From: Bacillus sp. CGMCC 1.16541
GTDB lineage: Bacteria; Bacillota; Bacilli; Bacillales; Bacillaceae_H
Direction: 5' to 3'
NCBI RefSeq assembly: GCF_003184905.1
Contig: NZ_KZ821207.1
Location: forward strand, 70,894-134,893
DNA: 64,000 bases
The notes below the pieces were generated by a model. It worked only from the letters and a program-made list of their open reading frames with translations, was not told the origin of the DNA and ran no database searches. The position numbers were made by a program, and so were the translations under genes. This document shows, in pieces, positions 28,689-37,799 of the stretch. The number at the start of each line of letters is the position of its first letter. Position 1 is the first letter of the stretch.

Positions 28689-29156
28689 ATGAATCAAGAT
28701 GTTTCGAGGGAACAATTAGATCAATCATTAAAATTATTTATTGTATTATCACGAGCACATCGAGCAGTGAATGATCATGTGCATAAGTTAATTCAACAGC
28801 ATGGAATGAACCCAACAGAATTTGCAGTATTAGAATTGTTGTATCATAAAGGAAAGCAGCCTCTTCAACAAATAGGCGGTAAAATTTTATTAGCAAGCGG
28901 TAGTATCACCTATGTAATTGATAAGCTTGAGAAAAAAGAATATTTAACTCGTGTTGCATGTCCAAACGATCGACGTGTCACATATGCAGAAGTAACAGAA
29001 CAAGGGAAAAAAGTCATGGAGAGCATGTTCCCAAGTCACGAAAGACGCATTCATGATTTATTATCGGTTCTTGAAGACGAGGAAAAAGCAACGGCTATTG
29101 AATTGCTCAAGAAGCTAGGGCACCATGCAAGTGAATATGTTCCAAAAGGTGAATAA
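28689..29156 (+). CDS. mhqR: MarR-family repressor, MhqR-like
   Basis: A 155-aa winged-helix protein of the MarR family. In B. subtilis MhqR represses quinone and azo-compound detoxification genes and is the neighbour of kinD. NPTEFAVLELLYHKGKQPLQQIG and the recognition helix ASGSITYVIDKLEKK are visible, followed by the wing CPNDRRVTYAEVTEQG. AAAGGAAA precedes the third of three in-frame ATG codons (28680, 28683, 28689); spacing favours 28689. An MhqR-type operator in its own promoter supports the assignment. No cysteine stands out as a redox sensor except one in the wing. Confidence 0.82.
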   Translation: MNQDVSREQLDQSLKLFIVLSRAHRAVNDHVHKLIQQHGMNPTEFAVLELLYHKGKQPLQQIGGKILLASGSITYVIDKLEKKEYLTRVACPNDRRVTYAEVTEQGKKVMESMFPSHERRIHDLLSVLEDEEKATAIELLKKLGHHASEYVPKGE

Positions 29157-29198
29157 CAGTGTACGACACAACGCGTGTCGAATGCTGTTATTTTTTTT
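29152..29198 (+). terminator. Terminator of mhqR
   Basis: AATAACAG (29152-29159) pairs with CTGTTATT (29185-29192), with an inner CGACAC/GTGTCG stem, followed by eight T. Confidence 0.9.
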
Positions 29199-29289
29199 AA
29201 AAGAAATGAAGGAAATAAAGAGCCGAATGAAGAAAATATATAAAGTTAAGTAACTGATACTTTTTAATACATATATGAGGTGGTAGCAG

Positions 29290-30984
29290 ATGAAATTTCA
29301 AGACTTTGAATACAAACGACCAAACATAGAAGAAGTTGAAATAGCATTTCAACGAGCATTACAAGTGTTTAAAGAAGCTGAAACAGTAGAAGCGCAAAGT
29401 GAGGCAATTAATAAAATCAATCAAATTCGTGCAGATTTCGGGACGATGTCAACGATTTGTTCTGTTCGTCACTCGATTAATACAGAAGATGAATTCTACA
29501 AAGTAGAACAAGACTACATGGATGAAATCGAACCTGTTTTTGAAGGGTTTATTCATCAATACTACACAGCACTTGTGTCATCTCCATTTCGTAAACAATT
29601 AGAAGAAAAGTGGGGAAAACAGCTGTTTGATTTAGCGGAAGCACAATTGAAAACCTATTCACCAGAGATTGTAGAAGACTTACAATTAGAAAACAAACTT
29701 TCCTCTGATTACACAAAGTTAGTGGCATCAGCCAAAATTTTATTTGAAGGGGAAGAGCGTACACTTGCCCAGTTAGAGCCATTTATGCAATCAACAGATC
29801 GAGATATGCGTAAAAAAGCAGCAGAGGCACGCTTTCAATTCTTTGCTGAGAATGAAGAAGCATTCGATCAAATTTACGATGACCTTGTGAAAGTACGAAC
29901 AAAGATTGCAACGACACTAGGTTATCAAAACTTTGTGGAACTAGGCTATGCGCGTATGGCTCGTACCGATTATAACGCTGACATGGTGAAAAAATTTAGA
30001 AAACAAGTGCTTGATTTTATTGTGCCGCTTGCGAGTAAGCTAAAAGAAAGACAGCGAACGCGTATTGGCGTTGAATCATTAACGTATTATGACGACCCGT
30101 TTGAATTTAAAACAGGAAATGCAACCCCAAAAGGAAGTCCTGAATGGATCATTGAAAATGGTCAAAAAATGTATGAAGAACTTTCACCTGAAACAAACGA
30201 GTTTTTCCAATTCATGATTGATTATAACTTAATGGACCTTGTAGCGAAAAAGGGCAAAGCAAGTGGAGGATACTGTACATTTATTGAAAATCATCAATCT
30301 CCTTATATTTTCTCGAATTTTAATGGAACATCAGGTGATATTGATGTGTTAACACATGAAGCTGGTCACGCGTTTCAAGTGTATTGTAGCCGTCACTTTG
30401 ATGTACCGGAATACTCTTGGCCAACGTACGAAGCAGCAGAAATTCATTCCATGAGTATGGAATATTTCACATGGCCATGGATGGAGCTATTCTTTAAAGA
30501 AGATACAGAGAAATACAAGTTTTCTCATTTAAGCTCAGGACTATTATTTTTACCGTATGGTGTATCAGTTGATGAGTTTCAACATTTTGTATATGAAAAC
30601 CCAGATGCAACGCCTCGTGAGCGTAAAGAAGCTTGGCGTCAAATTGAGAAAAAATATACACCATGGAAAGAGTATGATGGCAATGAGTATCTTGAAAACG
30701 GAGGCTTTTGGCAACGTCAAAGTCACATTTACAATGTCCCATTCTATTATATTGATTATACTCTTGCGCAAATTTGTGCGTTCCAATTCTGGAAAAAAGA
30801 TCGTGAAAATCATGAAGAGGCATGGAATGATTACTTACACTTATGTAAGTTAGGTGGAAGTCAATCATTTGTAGGGCTTGTAAAAGAAGCTAATTTACTT
30901 TCACCGTTTGAGGACGGCTGTGTCGAGTCCGTAGTCGGAGAAATTGAACAGTATTTAAACTCTATTGATGATAAAAAATTGTAA
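29290..30984 (+). CDS. M3-family oligoendopeptidase (PepF-like)
   Basis: A 564-aa cytoplasmic zinc metallopeptidase of family M3. The catalytic motif HEAGH lies near residue 356 (LTHEAGHAFQVY), with the third zinc ligand in EAAEIHSMSMEYF about 25 residues later. It probably degrades short peptides. Length fits the shorter M3 oligoendopeptidase group rather than 600-aa PepF. GAGGTGG precedes the ATG. It has its own terminator-bearing 3' element. No signal peptide. Confidence 0.92.
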   Translation: MKFQDFEYKRPNIEEVEIAFQRALQVFKEAETVEAQSEAINKINQIRADFGTMSTICSVRHSINTEDEFYKVEQDYMDEIEPVFEGFIHQYYTALVSSPFRKQLEEKWGKQLFDLAEAQLKTYSPEIVEDLQLENKLSSDYTKLVASAKILFEGEERTLAQLEPFMQSTDRDMRKKAAEARFQFFAENEEAFDQIYDDLVKVRTKIATTLGYQNFVELGYARMARTDYNADMVKKFRKQVLDFIVPLASKLKERQRTRIGVESLTYYDDPFEFKTGNATPKGSPEWIIENGQKMYEELSPETNEFFQFMIDYNLMDLVAKKGKASGGYCTFIENHQSPYIFSNFNGTSGDIDVLTHEAGHAFQVYCSRHFDVPEYSWPTYEAAEIHSMSMEYFTWPWMELFFKEDTEKYKFSHLSSGLLFLPYGVSVDEFQHFVYENPDATPRERKEAWRQIEKKYTPWKEYDGNEYLENGGFWQRQSHIYNVPFYYIDYTLAQICAFQFWKKDRENHEEAWNDYLHLCKLGGSQSFVGLVKEANLLSPFEDGCVESVVGEIEQYLNSIDDKKL

Positions 30985-30999
30985 TAGCTGTAGACAACA

Positions 31000-31192
31000 A
31001 AAGACTGGAACATAAGCCTGCCTTTTAGTTAATGATAGATTCGAACGATCCTTGGGGTTTTTGATCGTTCGGATCTTTTTTTGTTGATTGGGAAAACAAT
31101 GTTAAAAGAATAGTGGAAAGCGAGTGTCTGAAGCGCAATGGAACGAACTTGTTCTTACAACTTAACAATCATAGAAACATCGTTGTTTGTCT
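31000..31192 (+). repeat. About 190-bp 3' repeat element, copy 1 (contains terminator)
   Basis: It begins 16 bases after the M3 peptidase stop. It contains AAAAGACTGGAACATAAG, a terminator hairpin (31038-31050 with 31063-31075, followed by seven T) and a distal block with GGAACGAACTTGTTCTTA. The whole stretch aligns with the minus strand of 38100-38291 after clpE, with conserved order and spacing. No reading frame is present. The remaining gap 31193-31589 is AT-rich with no recognisable feature. Confidence 0.8.
31038..31082 (+). terminator. Terminator of the M3 peptidase gene
   Basis: GATTCGAACGATC pairs with GATCGTTCGGATC (one G-T pair) around a 12-base loop, followed by seven T. Confidence 0.88.
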
Positions 31193-31589
31193 TTGAGACG
31201 GAATTATTTCGTTATGTCGCAACCTCTTGTTAAGGTGACGAGAAATTACCTTTGGAAGCATAAAATCTAAATGTATAAATATAGTTTTTGGAAAATATAT
31301 ATGCAAAAGAGGTTTTTAGAACTAAAAAAATATAGTTATTTTTTTGAAAAATAAAAATAAAATGGACAATGATAATAGAATTGTAAAGCTGTTCTAAATA
31401 AAATAGAAAAAGAAAACGATTAAAATTTTTAATCATCATCATTAACATTGATAAATCAAGGTTTTTAAGAACTTTGATTTTACAGGGTTACAGACTTTAA
31501 TCACTTAAAAATGGATACAGTAATTGACAATAGTTATGCAACAACAGCGTATTTTTAAAGGTATTGTATAACAAAAATGTAACACTTTA

Positions 31590-31619
31590 TTGACAATTAT
31601 GTTAACAATTATGTTAATA
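31590..31619 (+). promoter_or_regulatory. Promoter of the TAXI TRAP operon with a 12-bp direct repeat
   Basis: TTGACA (31590-31595) is followed after 18 bases by TTAATA (31614-31619). The spacer is built from two exact copies of ACAATTATGTTA (31593-31604 and 31605-31616), which also create a GTTAAC palindrome. The repeat could be an operator; the -10 match is only fair. Confidence 0.5.
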
Positions 31620-31664
31620 TTGTAATGTAGAAAAATAGTAATATAGGAAAGAGGGGGAATATTT

Positions 31665-32615
31665 ATGAAAAGAAAACGCTATCTTATGCCAGTTGCTCTT
31701 ATGGTCGGATTAATGATGATCTTAGCTGCTTGTGGCGGTGGTGGAACTAAACAACTTAGCCTTGTAACAGGTGGTACAGGTGGTACATACTACCCATTAG
31801 GTGGAGCAATGGCTCAAATCATTTCAGATAATACAGATGCAGAAGCAACAGCTCAATCTTCAGGTGCATCTGCGGAAAACATGGAAACATTGAGCACGGG
31901 TGATGCTGATATTGCATTTACGCAAACGGATATTGCTAGTTATGCAACAGAAGGAAAGTTAATGTTTGAAGGAAATAAAATTGATAACATCCAAGCAATC
32001 GGAACGCTATATCCTGAAACAGTGCAGATTGTAACATTGAAAAAGAATGGTATTGCATCTGTTGAAGATTTAAAAGGAAAAACAGTTTCTGTCGGAGCAC
32101 CCGGAAGTGGAACATATGCGAATGCAGAACAAATTTTAGAAATTCATGGTTTAACAATGGACGACATTACAGCACGTAACTTAGACTTTGCAGATTCAAC
32201 AGAAGGAATTCAAGATGGTAGTATCGATGCTGCGTTCGTTACAGCTGGTACACCAACTGGAGCTGTTGAAAGTTTATCTGCTACACAAGAAGTTGTCATT
32301 GTGCCACTTGCTGATGAAAAAGTAGCAGAGTTAATCGAAAAATACCCGTACTACATTGAAGATGCAGTACCAGCTGGCACTTACAAACTTCCAGCTGAAG
32401 TGAAGACAGTAGCGGTTCAAGCCATGCTTGCTGTATCAACAGACTTAGAAGAAGATTTAGTATATGAAATTACAAAATCTATCTTTGAGAACACAGACAA
32501 AATTACACATGCTAAAGGAAAATTAATTACAGCTGAATCAGCAGTTGAAGGTGCTGGAATTCCGTTCCATCCAGGTGCTGAGAAATATTTTAAAGAGCAA
32601 GGGTTATTAGATTAA
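31665..32615 (+). CDS. TAXI-type TRAP transporter solute-binding lipoprotein
   Basis: A 316-aa extracellular binding protein of the TAXI (TRAP-associated extracytoplasmic immunogenic) family. Signal peptide with lipobox LAAC (Cys 23), then the family hallmark TGGTGGTYYPLGGAMA near residues 36-51. Such proteins deliver organic acids (glutamate or other dicarboxylates in studied cases) to a sodium-driven permease. GAGGGGG precedes the ATG. First of three genes with the DUF1850 protein and fused TRAP permease; a hairpin after it probably keeps it in excess. Substrate unknown. Confidence 0.92.
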   Translation: MKRKRYLMPVALMVGLMMILAACGGGGTKQLSLVTGGTGGTYYPLGGAMAQIISDNTDAEATAQSSGASAENMETLSTGDADIAFTQTDIASYATEGKLMFEGNKIDNIQAIGTLYPETVQIVTLKKNGIASVEDLKGKTVSVGAPGSGTYANAEQILEIHGLTMDDITARNLDFADSTEGIQDGSIDAAFVTAGTPTGAVESLSATQEVVIVPLADEKVAELIEKYPYYIEDAVPAGTYKLPAEVKTVAVQAMLAVSTDLEEDLVYEITKSIFENTDKITHAKGKLITAESAVEGAGIPFHPGAEKYFKEQGLLD

Positions 32616-32631
32616 TTTTATAACGAACAGA

Positions 32632-32668
32632 AGATAGACCAGTTGATGTCAATTGGTCTATCTTTTCC
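32632..32668 (+). terminator. Attenuating hairpin after the TAXI binding-protein gene
   Basis: AGATAGACCA (32632-32641) pairs with TGGTCTATCT (32654-32663), followed by TTTTCC. The next gene starts 60 bases later, so it likely reduces rather than stops operon expression. Confidence 0.75.
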
Positions 32669-32724
32669 TTAATACACATGACTTCATTTTTGAGGAGTCA
32701 TCTTTCTTATGTAGGGGATTTATT

Positions 32725-33231
32725 ATGAAAAAAAGGTTGCTTTTCGTTCTGTTAGTGAGTATTAGTATTAGCTTATGCTTCGTTCCGTTTAAGGAAGCAC
32801 TTGTAATCGAACATGAAAATTCAGGTCGCTTAATCGGGTATGCTTGGATTGGGAAGAGTGATCGTTTTAAAATTCAATATACGCATTCCATTCATTTATC
32901 AGATGTGATTGAAACATATGAAATTACCAATAAAAACGACGTAAAACAAGTGGAATTACAATATGAAGATTTTGCGATCGGAATGCCGTCTGAAGGGGTA
33001 GAGGGTGCTACCTTTATTGAAAAAGATGGTCGCTATTATCTGAAAGATATGAACCTTGTTTTTCCGTTTATTGACTTGCGGATTGGACAAGTTGTCGCCA
33101 ATCATACATTGCTTTATCAAAATCGAAAGATACCATTCTCTTCATTTGTACAAGAAGGAAAATGGATCAGGATAGATTATAAATATGTCAACTTATGGGA
33201 CATTATTAAAGGAGTGAATATACTTGGATAA
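32725..33231 (+). CDS. DUF1850 protein of the TRAP operon
   Basis: A 168-aa protein with one N-terminal hydrophobic segment (about 5-23) and an extracytoplasmic domain. It fits DUF1850, a family found next to TAXI TRAP permeases: FKIQYTHSIHLSDVIETYEI near residue 50 is the characteristic block. The ATG at 32725 has TAGGGGAT upstream; the frame is open earlier without a site. It overlaps the permease gene by eight bases. Function unknown, presumably accessory to transport. Confidence 0.8.
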   Translation: MKKRLLFVLLVSISISLCFVPFKEALVIEHENSGRLIGYAWIGKSDRFKIQYTHSIHLSDVIETYEITNKNDVKQVELQYEDFAIGMPSEGVEGATFIEKDGRYYLKDMNLVFPFIDLRIGQVVANHTLLYQNRKIPFSSFVQEGKWIRIDYKYVNLWDIIKGVNILG

Positions 33232-35206
33232 AAAAGATAGACAACATGAAACGTTATCAGAAAAAGAGCAACAAGAGTTGCTAGCAAAGTATGATCCAGA
33301 AGCAAACACACGTAAGCTAACAGGTGTGCTAGGTTGGATTGCATATGGCGGATTGCTAGCTTTTTCATTGTATCAGCTCTATACAGCTGTCTTTGGGGTG
33401 TTTGCAGCTCAAGTTCAGCGTTCGATTCACCTAGGTTTTGCATTAGGACTTATCTTCTTACTGTTTCCGGCGTCTAAGAAGAATAAGAAAAAAGGAAAGT
33501 TACAAATTGCTTGGTATGATGGAATATTAGCACTATTAGGAGTTGTAGTTGGTTCGTATTGGCCACTAAAAATCAACGAACTCGTTAACAAAGTAGGTCG
33601 ATTAGATACATTAGATTTTATTATTGGTTTATTAGCGATTGTTCTTGTATTAGAGGCAACAAGACGTGTGGTTGGATTGCCGATTACCATTATTGCATCC
33701 GTTTTTTTACTATACGGGTTATTCGGACCGTACATGCCAGGGTTTTTAGTACACCGTGGCTTATCATTAGAGCGTTTAGTTCAAACGATGTTCTTTACAA
33801 CAGAAGGAATTTTAGGTACGCCTTTAGGGGTATCTTCTACGTTCATTTTCTTATTCCTTTTATTCGGAGCTTTCCTTGTGAAGACAGGGGTGGGTCAATA
33901 TTTTAATGATTTAGCGGTTGTCATTGCCGGTCGTCGTGTCGGTGGTCCTGCCAAAGTAGCGATTTTCTCAAGTGCCCTTCAAGGTACCATCAGTGGTAGT
34001 TCCGTTGCAAACGTTGTAACATCAGGATCATTTACGATTCCAATGATGAAGAAACTCGGTTATCGTAAAGAGTTCGCAGGTGCAGTAGAAGCAGCAGCTT
34101 CAACCGGTGGCCAACTAATGCCTCCTATTATGGGAGCAGCAGCCTTTTTGATGGTTGAGTTTATTGGAAACGGTATTACGTATTGGGATATTGCAAAAGC
34201 AGCGACAATTCCAGCTCTGTTATACTTTACAGGAATTTGGATTATGACCCACTTTGAAGCAAAGCGTATCGGATTAACAGGATTACCACCTGAAGAAATT
34301 CCAAACAAAAAAGAAGTATTAAAAAAGATTTATTTATTAATTCCAATTCTAGCAGTTGTTGTTCTATTGATGTCCGGCGTTACGGTGACACGAGCAGCTT
34401 TATTAGCCATCGTCATTACAATTGCCGTGAGTGCGATTCGTAAAGAAACACGTATTTCAGTTGCCGATTTCTTTGATGCGCTTGTTGATGGAGCGCGTAC
34501 TGCATTAGGTGTAGCAGCAGCAACAGCAGCAGCAGGGCTAATTGTTGGGATTGTAACGAAAACAGGTCTTGGATTAAAGTTAGCAAATGGATTAGTAGAG
34601 CTTGCGGGTGGCGTAGAAATCTTAACGTTATTCTTTACGATGATTGCAGCTCTTATTTTAGGAATGGGTTCACCTACAACTGCAAACTATGTTATTACGT
34701 CTACAATTGCAGCGCCAGCTATTATTTTACTAGGTGCACCAGACTTAGCAGCTCATTTATTCGTGTTTTATTTTGGAATCATTGCTGACATTACACCACC
34801 AGTTGCGCTAGCGGCGTTTGCTGCTTCAGGTGTATCAGGTGGAGAGCCAATTCGAACGGGTGTGCAGTCTGCGAAATTAGCCATCGCAGCTTTCATTATT
34901 CCGTATATTTTCGTCTTATCACCAGAAATGCTTATGATTGATACGACGCCAACGAGAACCATTTGGGTTGTGGCAACAGCGTTAGCAGGTATGATTGCAA
35001 TCGGTGCTGCAATGGTTGGATTCTGGTATCGTAAACTACATTGGGGAGAGCGTGTTCTTGCTCTAACAGCAGGATTAATGCTTATTATCCCAGAAGGGTT
35101 TACAGATATCGCTGGGTTTGGTCTATTCATCGTATTATTGGCTGTACAAATTATGACAAAGAATAAAGATCAAAACAAACAAAAGCCAACAACGGCACAA
35201 GCGTAA
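33224..35206 (+). CDS. TRAP transporter fused permease, TAXI type
   Basis: A 660-aa integral membrane protein in which the small 4-TM (DctQ-like) and large 12-TM (DctM-like) TRAP subunits are fused. Long hydrophobic stretches fill residues 30-650, with hallmark segments SGSSVANVVTSGSFTIPMMK near residue 265 and GMGSPTTANYVITS near residue 485. TTG start with AAAGGAGTG upstream, overlapping the DUF1850 gene. The charged N-terminus lies in the cytoplasm. Probably sodium-coupled uptake of an organic anion. Confidence 0.92.
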   Translation: MDKKDRQHETLSEKEQQELLAKYDPEANTRKLTGVLGWIAYGGLLAFSLYQLYTAVFGVFAAQVQRSIHLGFALGLIFLLFPASKKNKKKGKLQIAWYDGILALLGVVVGSYWPLKINELVNKVGRLDTLDFIIGLLAIVLVLEATRRVVGLPITIIASVFLLYGLFGPYMPGFLVHRGLSLERLVQTMFFTTEGILGTPLGVSSTFIFLFLLFGAFLVKTGVGQYFNDLAVVIAGRRVGGPAKVAIFSSALQGTISGSSVANVVTSGSFTIPMMKKLGYRKEFAGAVEAAASTGGQLMPPIMGAAAFLMVEFIGNGITYWDIAKAATIPALLYFTGIWIMTHFEAKRIGLTGLPPEEIPNKKEVLKKIYLLIPILAVVVLLMSGVTVTRAALLAIVITIAVSAIRKETRISVADFFDALVDGARTALGVAAATAAAGLIVGIVTKTGLGLKLANGLVELAGGVEILTLFFTMIAALILGMGSPTTANYVITSTIAAPAIILLGAPDLAAHLFVFYFGIIADITPPVALAAFAASGVSGGEPIRTGVQSAKLAIAAFIIPYIFVLSPEMLMIDTTPTRTIWVVATALAGMIAIGAAMVGFWYRKLHWGERVLALTAGLMLIIPEGFTDIAGFGLFIVLLAVQIMTKNKDQNKQKPTTAQA

Positions 35207-35208
35207 AA

Positions 35209-35235
35209 AGAAGGGATTCGTTCCCTTTTTTTTAT
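35209..35235 (+). terminator. Terminator of the TRAP operon
   Basis: AAGGGA-TTCG-TTCCCTT forms a short stem with a UUCG tetraloop, followed by a long T run. Confidence 0.85.
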
Positions 35236-35363
35236 TATTTATTTTTTCTTGAAAACCAAAAGTGTTTAGTCGATGGTGAAATTAGATAAACATGCTGGGG
35301 GAGTGGGCGTTGCTGTTGTAACTGATAAATCATCATGGCTTCAAAATCATTCATATACATCAT
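35235..35363 (-). CDS. Possible 42-aa protein of unknown function
   Basis: A minus-strand frame starting ATG ATG with AAAGGTGGC seven bases upstream. The peptide is rich in Met, Gln and Tyr, has no clear hydrophobic segment and ends in a basic tail. No family recognised. Its stop falls in the T run of the TRAP terminator. The ribosome binding site is the only support. Confidence 0.35.
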   Translation of the reverse strand: MMYMNDFEAMMIYQLQQQRPLPQHVYLISPSTKHFWFSRKNK

Positions 35364-35467
35364 TTTTGCCACCTTTCACGTTTGTTTTCTTACTTTTATT
35401 TTATTAAACTCAAACGTGAGAGGAATCAGAAAGAAGAAGGAAAGTTTTATCCTTATTTTGTCAAAGA

Positions 35468-35493
35468 ACCCATCAGCCTTTTGACTGATGGGT
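35468..35493 (-). terminator. Terminator of the six-TM histidine kinase gene
   Basis: ACCCATCAG and CTGATGGGT pair around an eight-base loop just after the kinase stop on the minus strand. The following T run is weak (TTCTTTG). Confidence 0.65.
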
Positions 35494-35499
35494 GTTTGT

Positions 35500-37086
35500 T
35501 TAAAGTGATAACACAGCAGATGGAATTAACGGGAGGCGAAGCTCAATCGTTGTTCCATGCTTTTCTTTACTTTCTATTGTCATCGATCCGTGGTGTTGTT
35601 TTAAAATATCTTTTGTAATTAACAAGCCAAGACCTGTACCATATTCTTTTGTCGTGAAAAAAGGTTTGTCGATATGCTTGATCATATGTGAAGGAATCCC
35701 TTCTCCTGAATCTTGTATTGTAATCACTAATTCATTTTCATAGTGCGTGACTGATATGGAAATAAGGCCACCGTTTGGCATGGCTTCAATCGCATTTTTT
35801 AATAAGTTAATAAAAACTTGTTTAAGTTGATTCGCATCACACATAAGTTGTGTGTCACGGATGTTCATGCGAACGTCAATCAATACGTTTTTTAACGCGC
35901 ATTCTGTTTCAAACAACAAAATGACATCGTTTAGGATACCTCGAAATAAATGAGGCTTCATGGAAACAGGTTGAGGCTTTGCAAGCATTAAAAATTCATT
36001 AACAATACCATCAATGCGCTTGATTTCAGACTTCATAATCGATGTATACATATGATGTTCGGGACTTTTCTCATCAATAAGTTGCACAAACCCTTGTAAA
36101 GACGTTAAAGGATTGCGGATTTCATGAGCCACTCCAGCGGCCATTTCTCCTGCTAGTGATAATTTATCCGTTCTTCTTAAAAATTCTTTTGTTTCTTTTT
36201 TCTCCGTTATATCACGAGCGATGGCAGAAAGAGCAATGACTGTCTGCTTTTGATCATAGATAGGAGAAAGAGTAATTTCAACATCAATGAAATGGCCATC
36301 TTTGTGTACATCTTGTGTTTCAAAGCTAATCATACTTTCGCCACTTCTTACACGCTCAAAGCGATCAAATGCACTCTTTTTTAGTGGTTCAGGGATAAAT
36401 GGCATCTCAAGGCCAACAATCTCTTCTTTCATCCATCCATACGTTCGTTCAAATGCAGGGTTTACAGAAATCACTTTCCCATCCACACTAAAAACAGATA
36501 TCGCGTCATTATTATACGTGAAAAAGGATTGAAGGTATTCTTGACTTGAATGTAGTTCTGTTTCTTGTTCGTTTATTTTCATCTTCGTGACAGTCCATAG
36601 ACTTTTCGTGAACTTTGTATAATACAACACGAAAAGCATAATAAAAACAGCAAATAAGAGAAAGTAAATAAGGTCCGCTTCGGTAATGTCTGCCTTCATT
36701 ATAGTAAAAGAACGTTCATATAAGTACCAAAGTAAAGAAAGAGACAGAACAGTTGATGTGAAAATAAGTCGGTAACTTTGGTAAATGACACTAATAATAA
36801 TTCCTAAAAATAGAAAAATGTAATTCACAATCTCTGGTTCAATGATGTTTAGATAAGCCATGTATAGATAATAGAAGAAAATAAACGTATACATGGTTAC
36901 TGAAGGATGTATATGAAAATAGATAAAAGCAGATAAGACAGTCATCATAAGTAAACCAACAAGAGGGGAGATAGGTGTTGGTTGTGAGTCAATGACTTTA
37001 TATGAAAGTGTATGGAAGAAATAAAAACACCAAAATGTTTTAAAGAGAAGGATATTATGTTGATGGTTAGAAGCATGTTTGTTCAT
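35500..37086 (-). CDS. Membrane PAS sensor histidine kinase (sporulation-kinase type)
   Basis: A 528-aa sensor kinase. About six hydrophobic segments fill residues 12-160, then a PAS domain (about 185-300), HisKA with H box GVAHEIRNPLTSLQGF near residue 323, and an ATP-binding domain with N box KQVFINLLKNAIEAM, DSGEGIP and GTGLGL. The kinase core is very close in style to KinE/KinA-type kinases that feed Spo0F, so a phosphorelay role is likely but inferred. No response regulator is adjacent. AGGAAAGGT precedes the ATG. Monocistronic. Confidence 0.88.
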   Translation of the reverse strand: MNKHASNHQHNILLFKTFWCFYFFHTLSYKVIDSQPTPISPLVGLLMMTVLSAFIYFHIHPSVTMYTFIFFYYLYMAYLNIIEPEIVNYIFLFLGIIISVIYQSYRLIFTSTVLSLSLLWYLYERSFTIMKADITEADLIYFLLFAVFIMLFVLYYTKFTKSLWTVTKMKINEQETELHSSQEYLQSFFTYNNDAISVFSVDGKVISVNPAFERTYGWMKEEIVGLEMPFIPEPLKKSAFDRFERVRSGESMISFETQDVHKDGHFIDVEITLSPIYDQKQTVIALSAIARDITEKKETKEFLRRTDKLSLAGEMAAGVAHEIRNPLTSLQGFVQLIDEKSPEHHMYTSIMKSEIKRIDGIVNEFLMLAKPQPVSMKPHLFRGILNDVILLFETECALKNVLIDVRMNIRDTQLMCDANQLKQVFINLLKNAIEAMPNGGLISISVTHYENELVITIQDSGEGIPSHMIKHIDKPFFTTKEYGTGLGLLITKDILKQHHGSMTIESKEKHGTTIELRLPLIPSAVLSL

Positions 37087-37162
37087 GTAAAGTACCTTTC
37101 CTATGTTTACCTAGTTTTCTAATTTTTATAGTATCATAAGGAAATAAAGATGAATAGATAAA

Positions 37163-37205
37163 AAAAGCGTGATACAGTGCTTTTTGGCTGTATCACGCTT
37201 TTTTA
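37163..37205. terminator. Terminator between two kinase loci
   Basis: AAAGCGTGATACAG and CTGTATCACGCTTT form a 14-bp stem with a 10-base loop. T runs on both sides allow action in both directions. Confidence 0.85.
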
Positions 37206-37604
37206 CTCATTGATTACGAAAGGAAGTGTAATCGAAATGGTTGTTCCTTCATTTCTTTCACTTGTAATGGCAAGTTTTCCTTTGTGTGCGGCGATAATTT
37301 TATTTGATACCATCAATCCTAGTCTCGTTCCTTGCTTCTTTGTTGTGAAAAATGGTTTTTGAATGTGAGCTAAAATTTCTTGGGGAATTCCACTTCCTGT
37401 ATCGGTTATCATAATAGAAATCGTCGAATCACCTAAAGTGGATTGAATGGATAACGCCCCACCTTTAGACATCGATTCTAGTGCATTTTTAAATAAATTA
37501 ATAAACACCTGTTTTAAAGGAAAGAAGGTAAAGTCGGTTTGATAAACTTCAGTAAAAAGTTGTTCTCCATCTTGATGGTAAAAATAAAACAGATTCCAAC
37601 TCTC
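37203..37604 (-). pseudogene. Remnant of a histidine kinase ATP-binding domain
   Basis: From a stop near 37605 the frame reads a kinase C-terminus: HQDGEQLF, KQVFINLFKNALESM (N box), DTGSGIP (G1) and KQGTRLGLMVSNKI (G2). In the G2 box GTGLGL has become GTRLGL. No HisKA or sensor region precedes it, and upstream bases in other frames look like decayed kinase sequence. It is a truncated copy related to the neighbouring kinase, probably non-functional. A GTG at 37508 could start a 101-aa fragment. Confidence 0.8.
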
Positions 37605-37799
37605 TCATTTCTCCTTGAAACCAACATTTGTAAAGGGAATAAAAAGGAAATATTACAGCGTGAAACAGCTGTAAAGATTTGGTGATAATCTTGTAAAAAT
37701 CAACACTTGTCTCACTAGATCTCATATAATCAGGACAGAGCCACACAACATGATGTACATAGTGGCTTACTTTTAAGATCTGAAGGGAGAACGTGAAAT

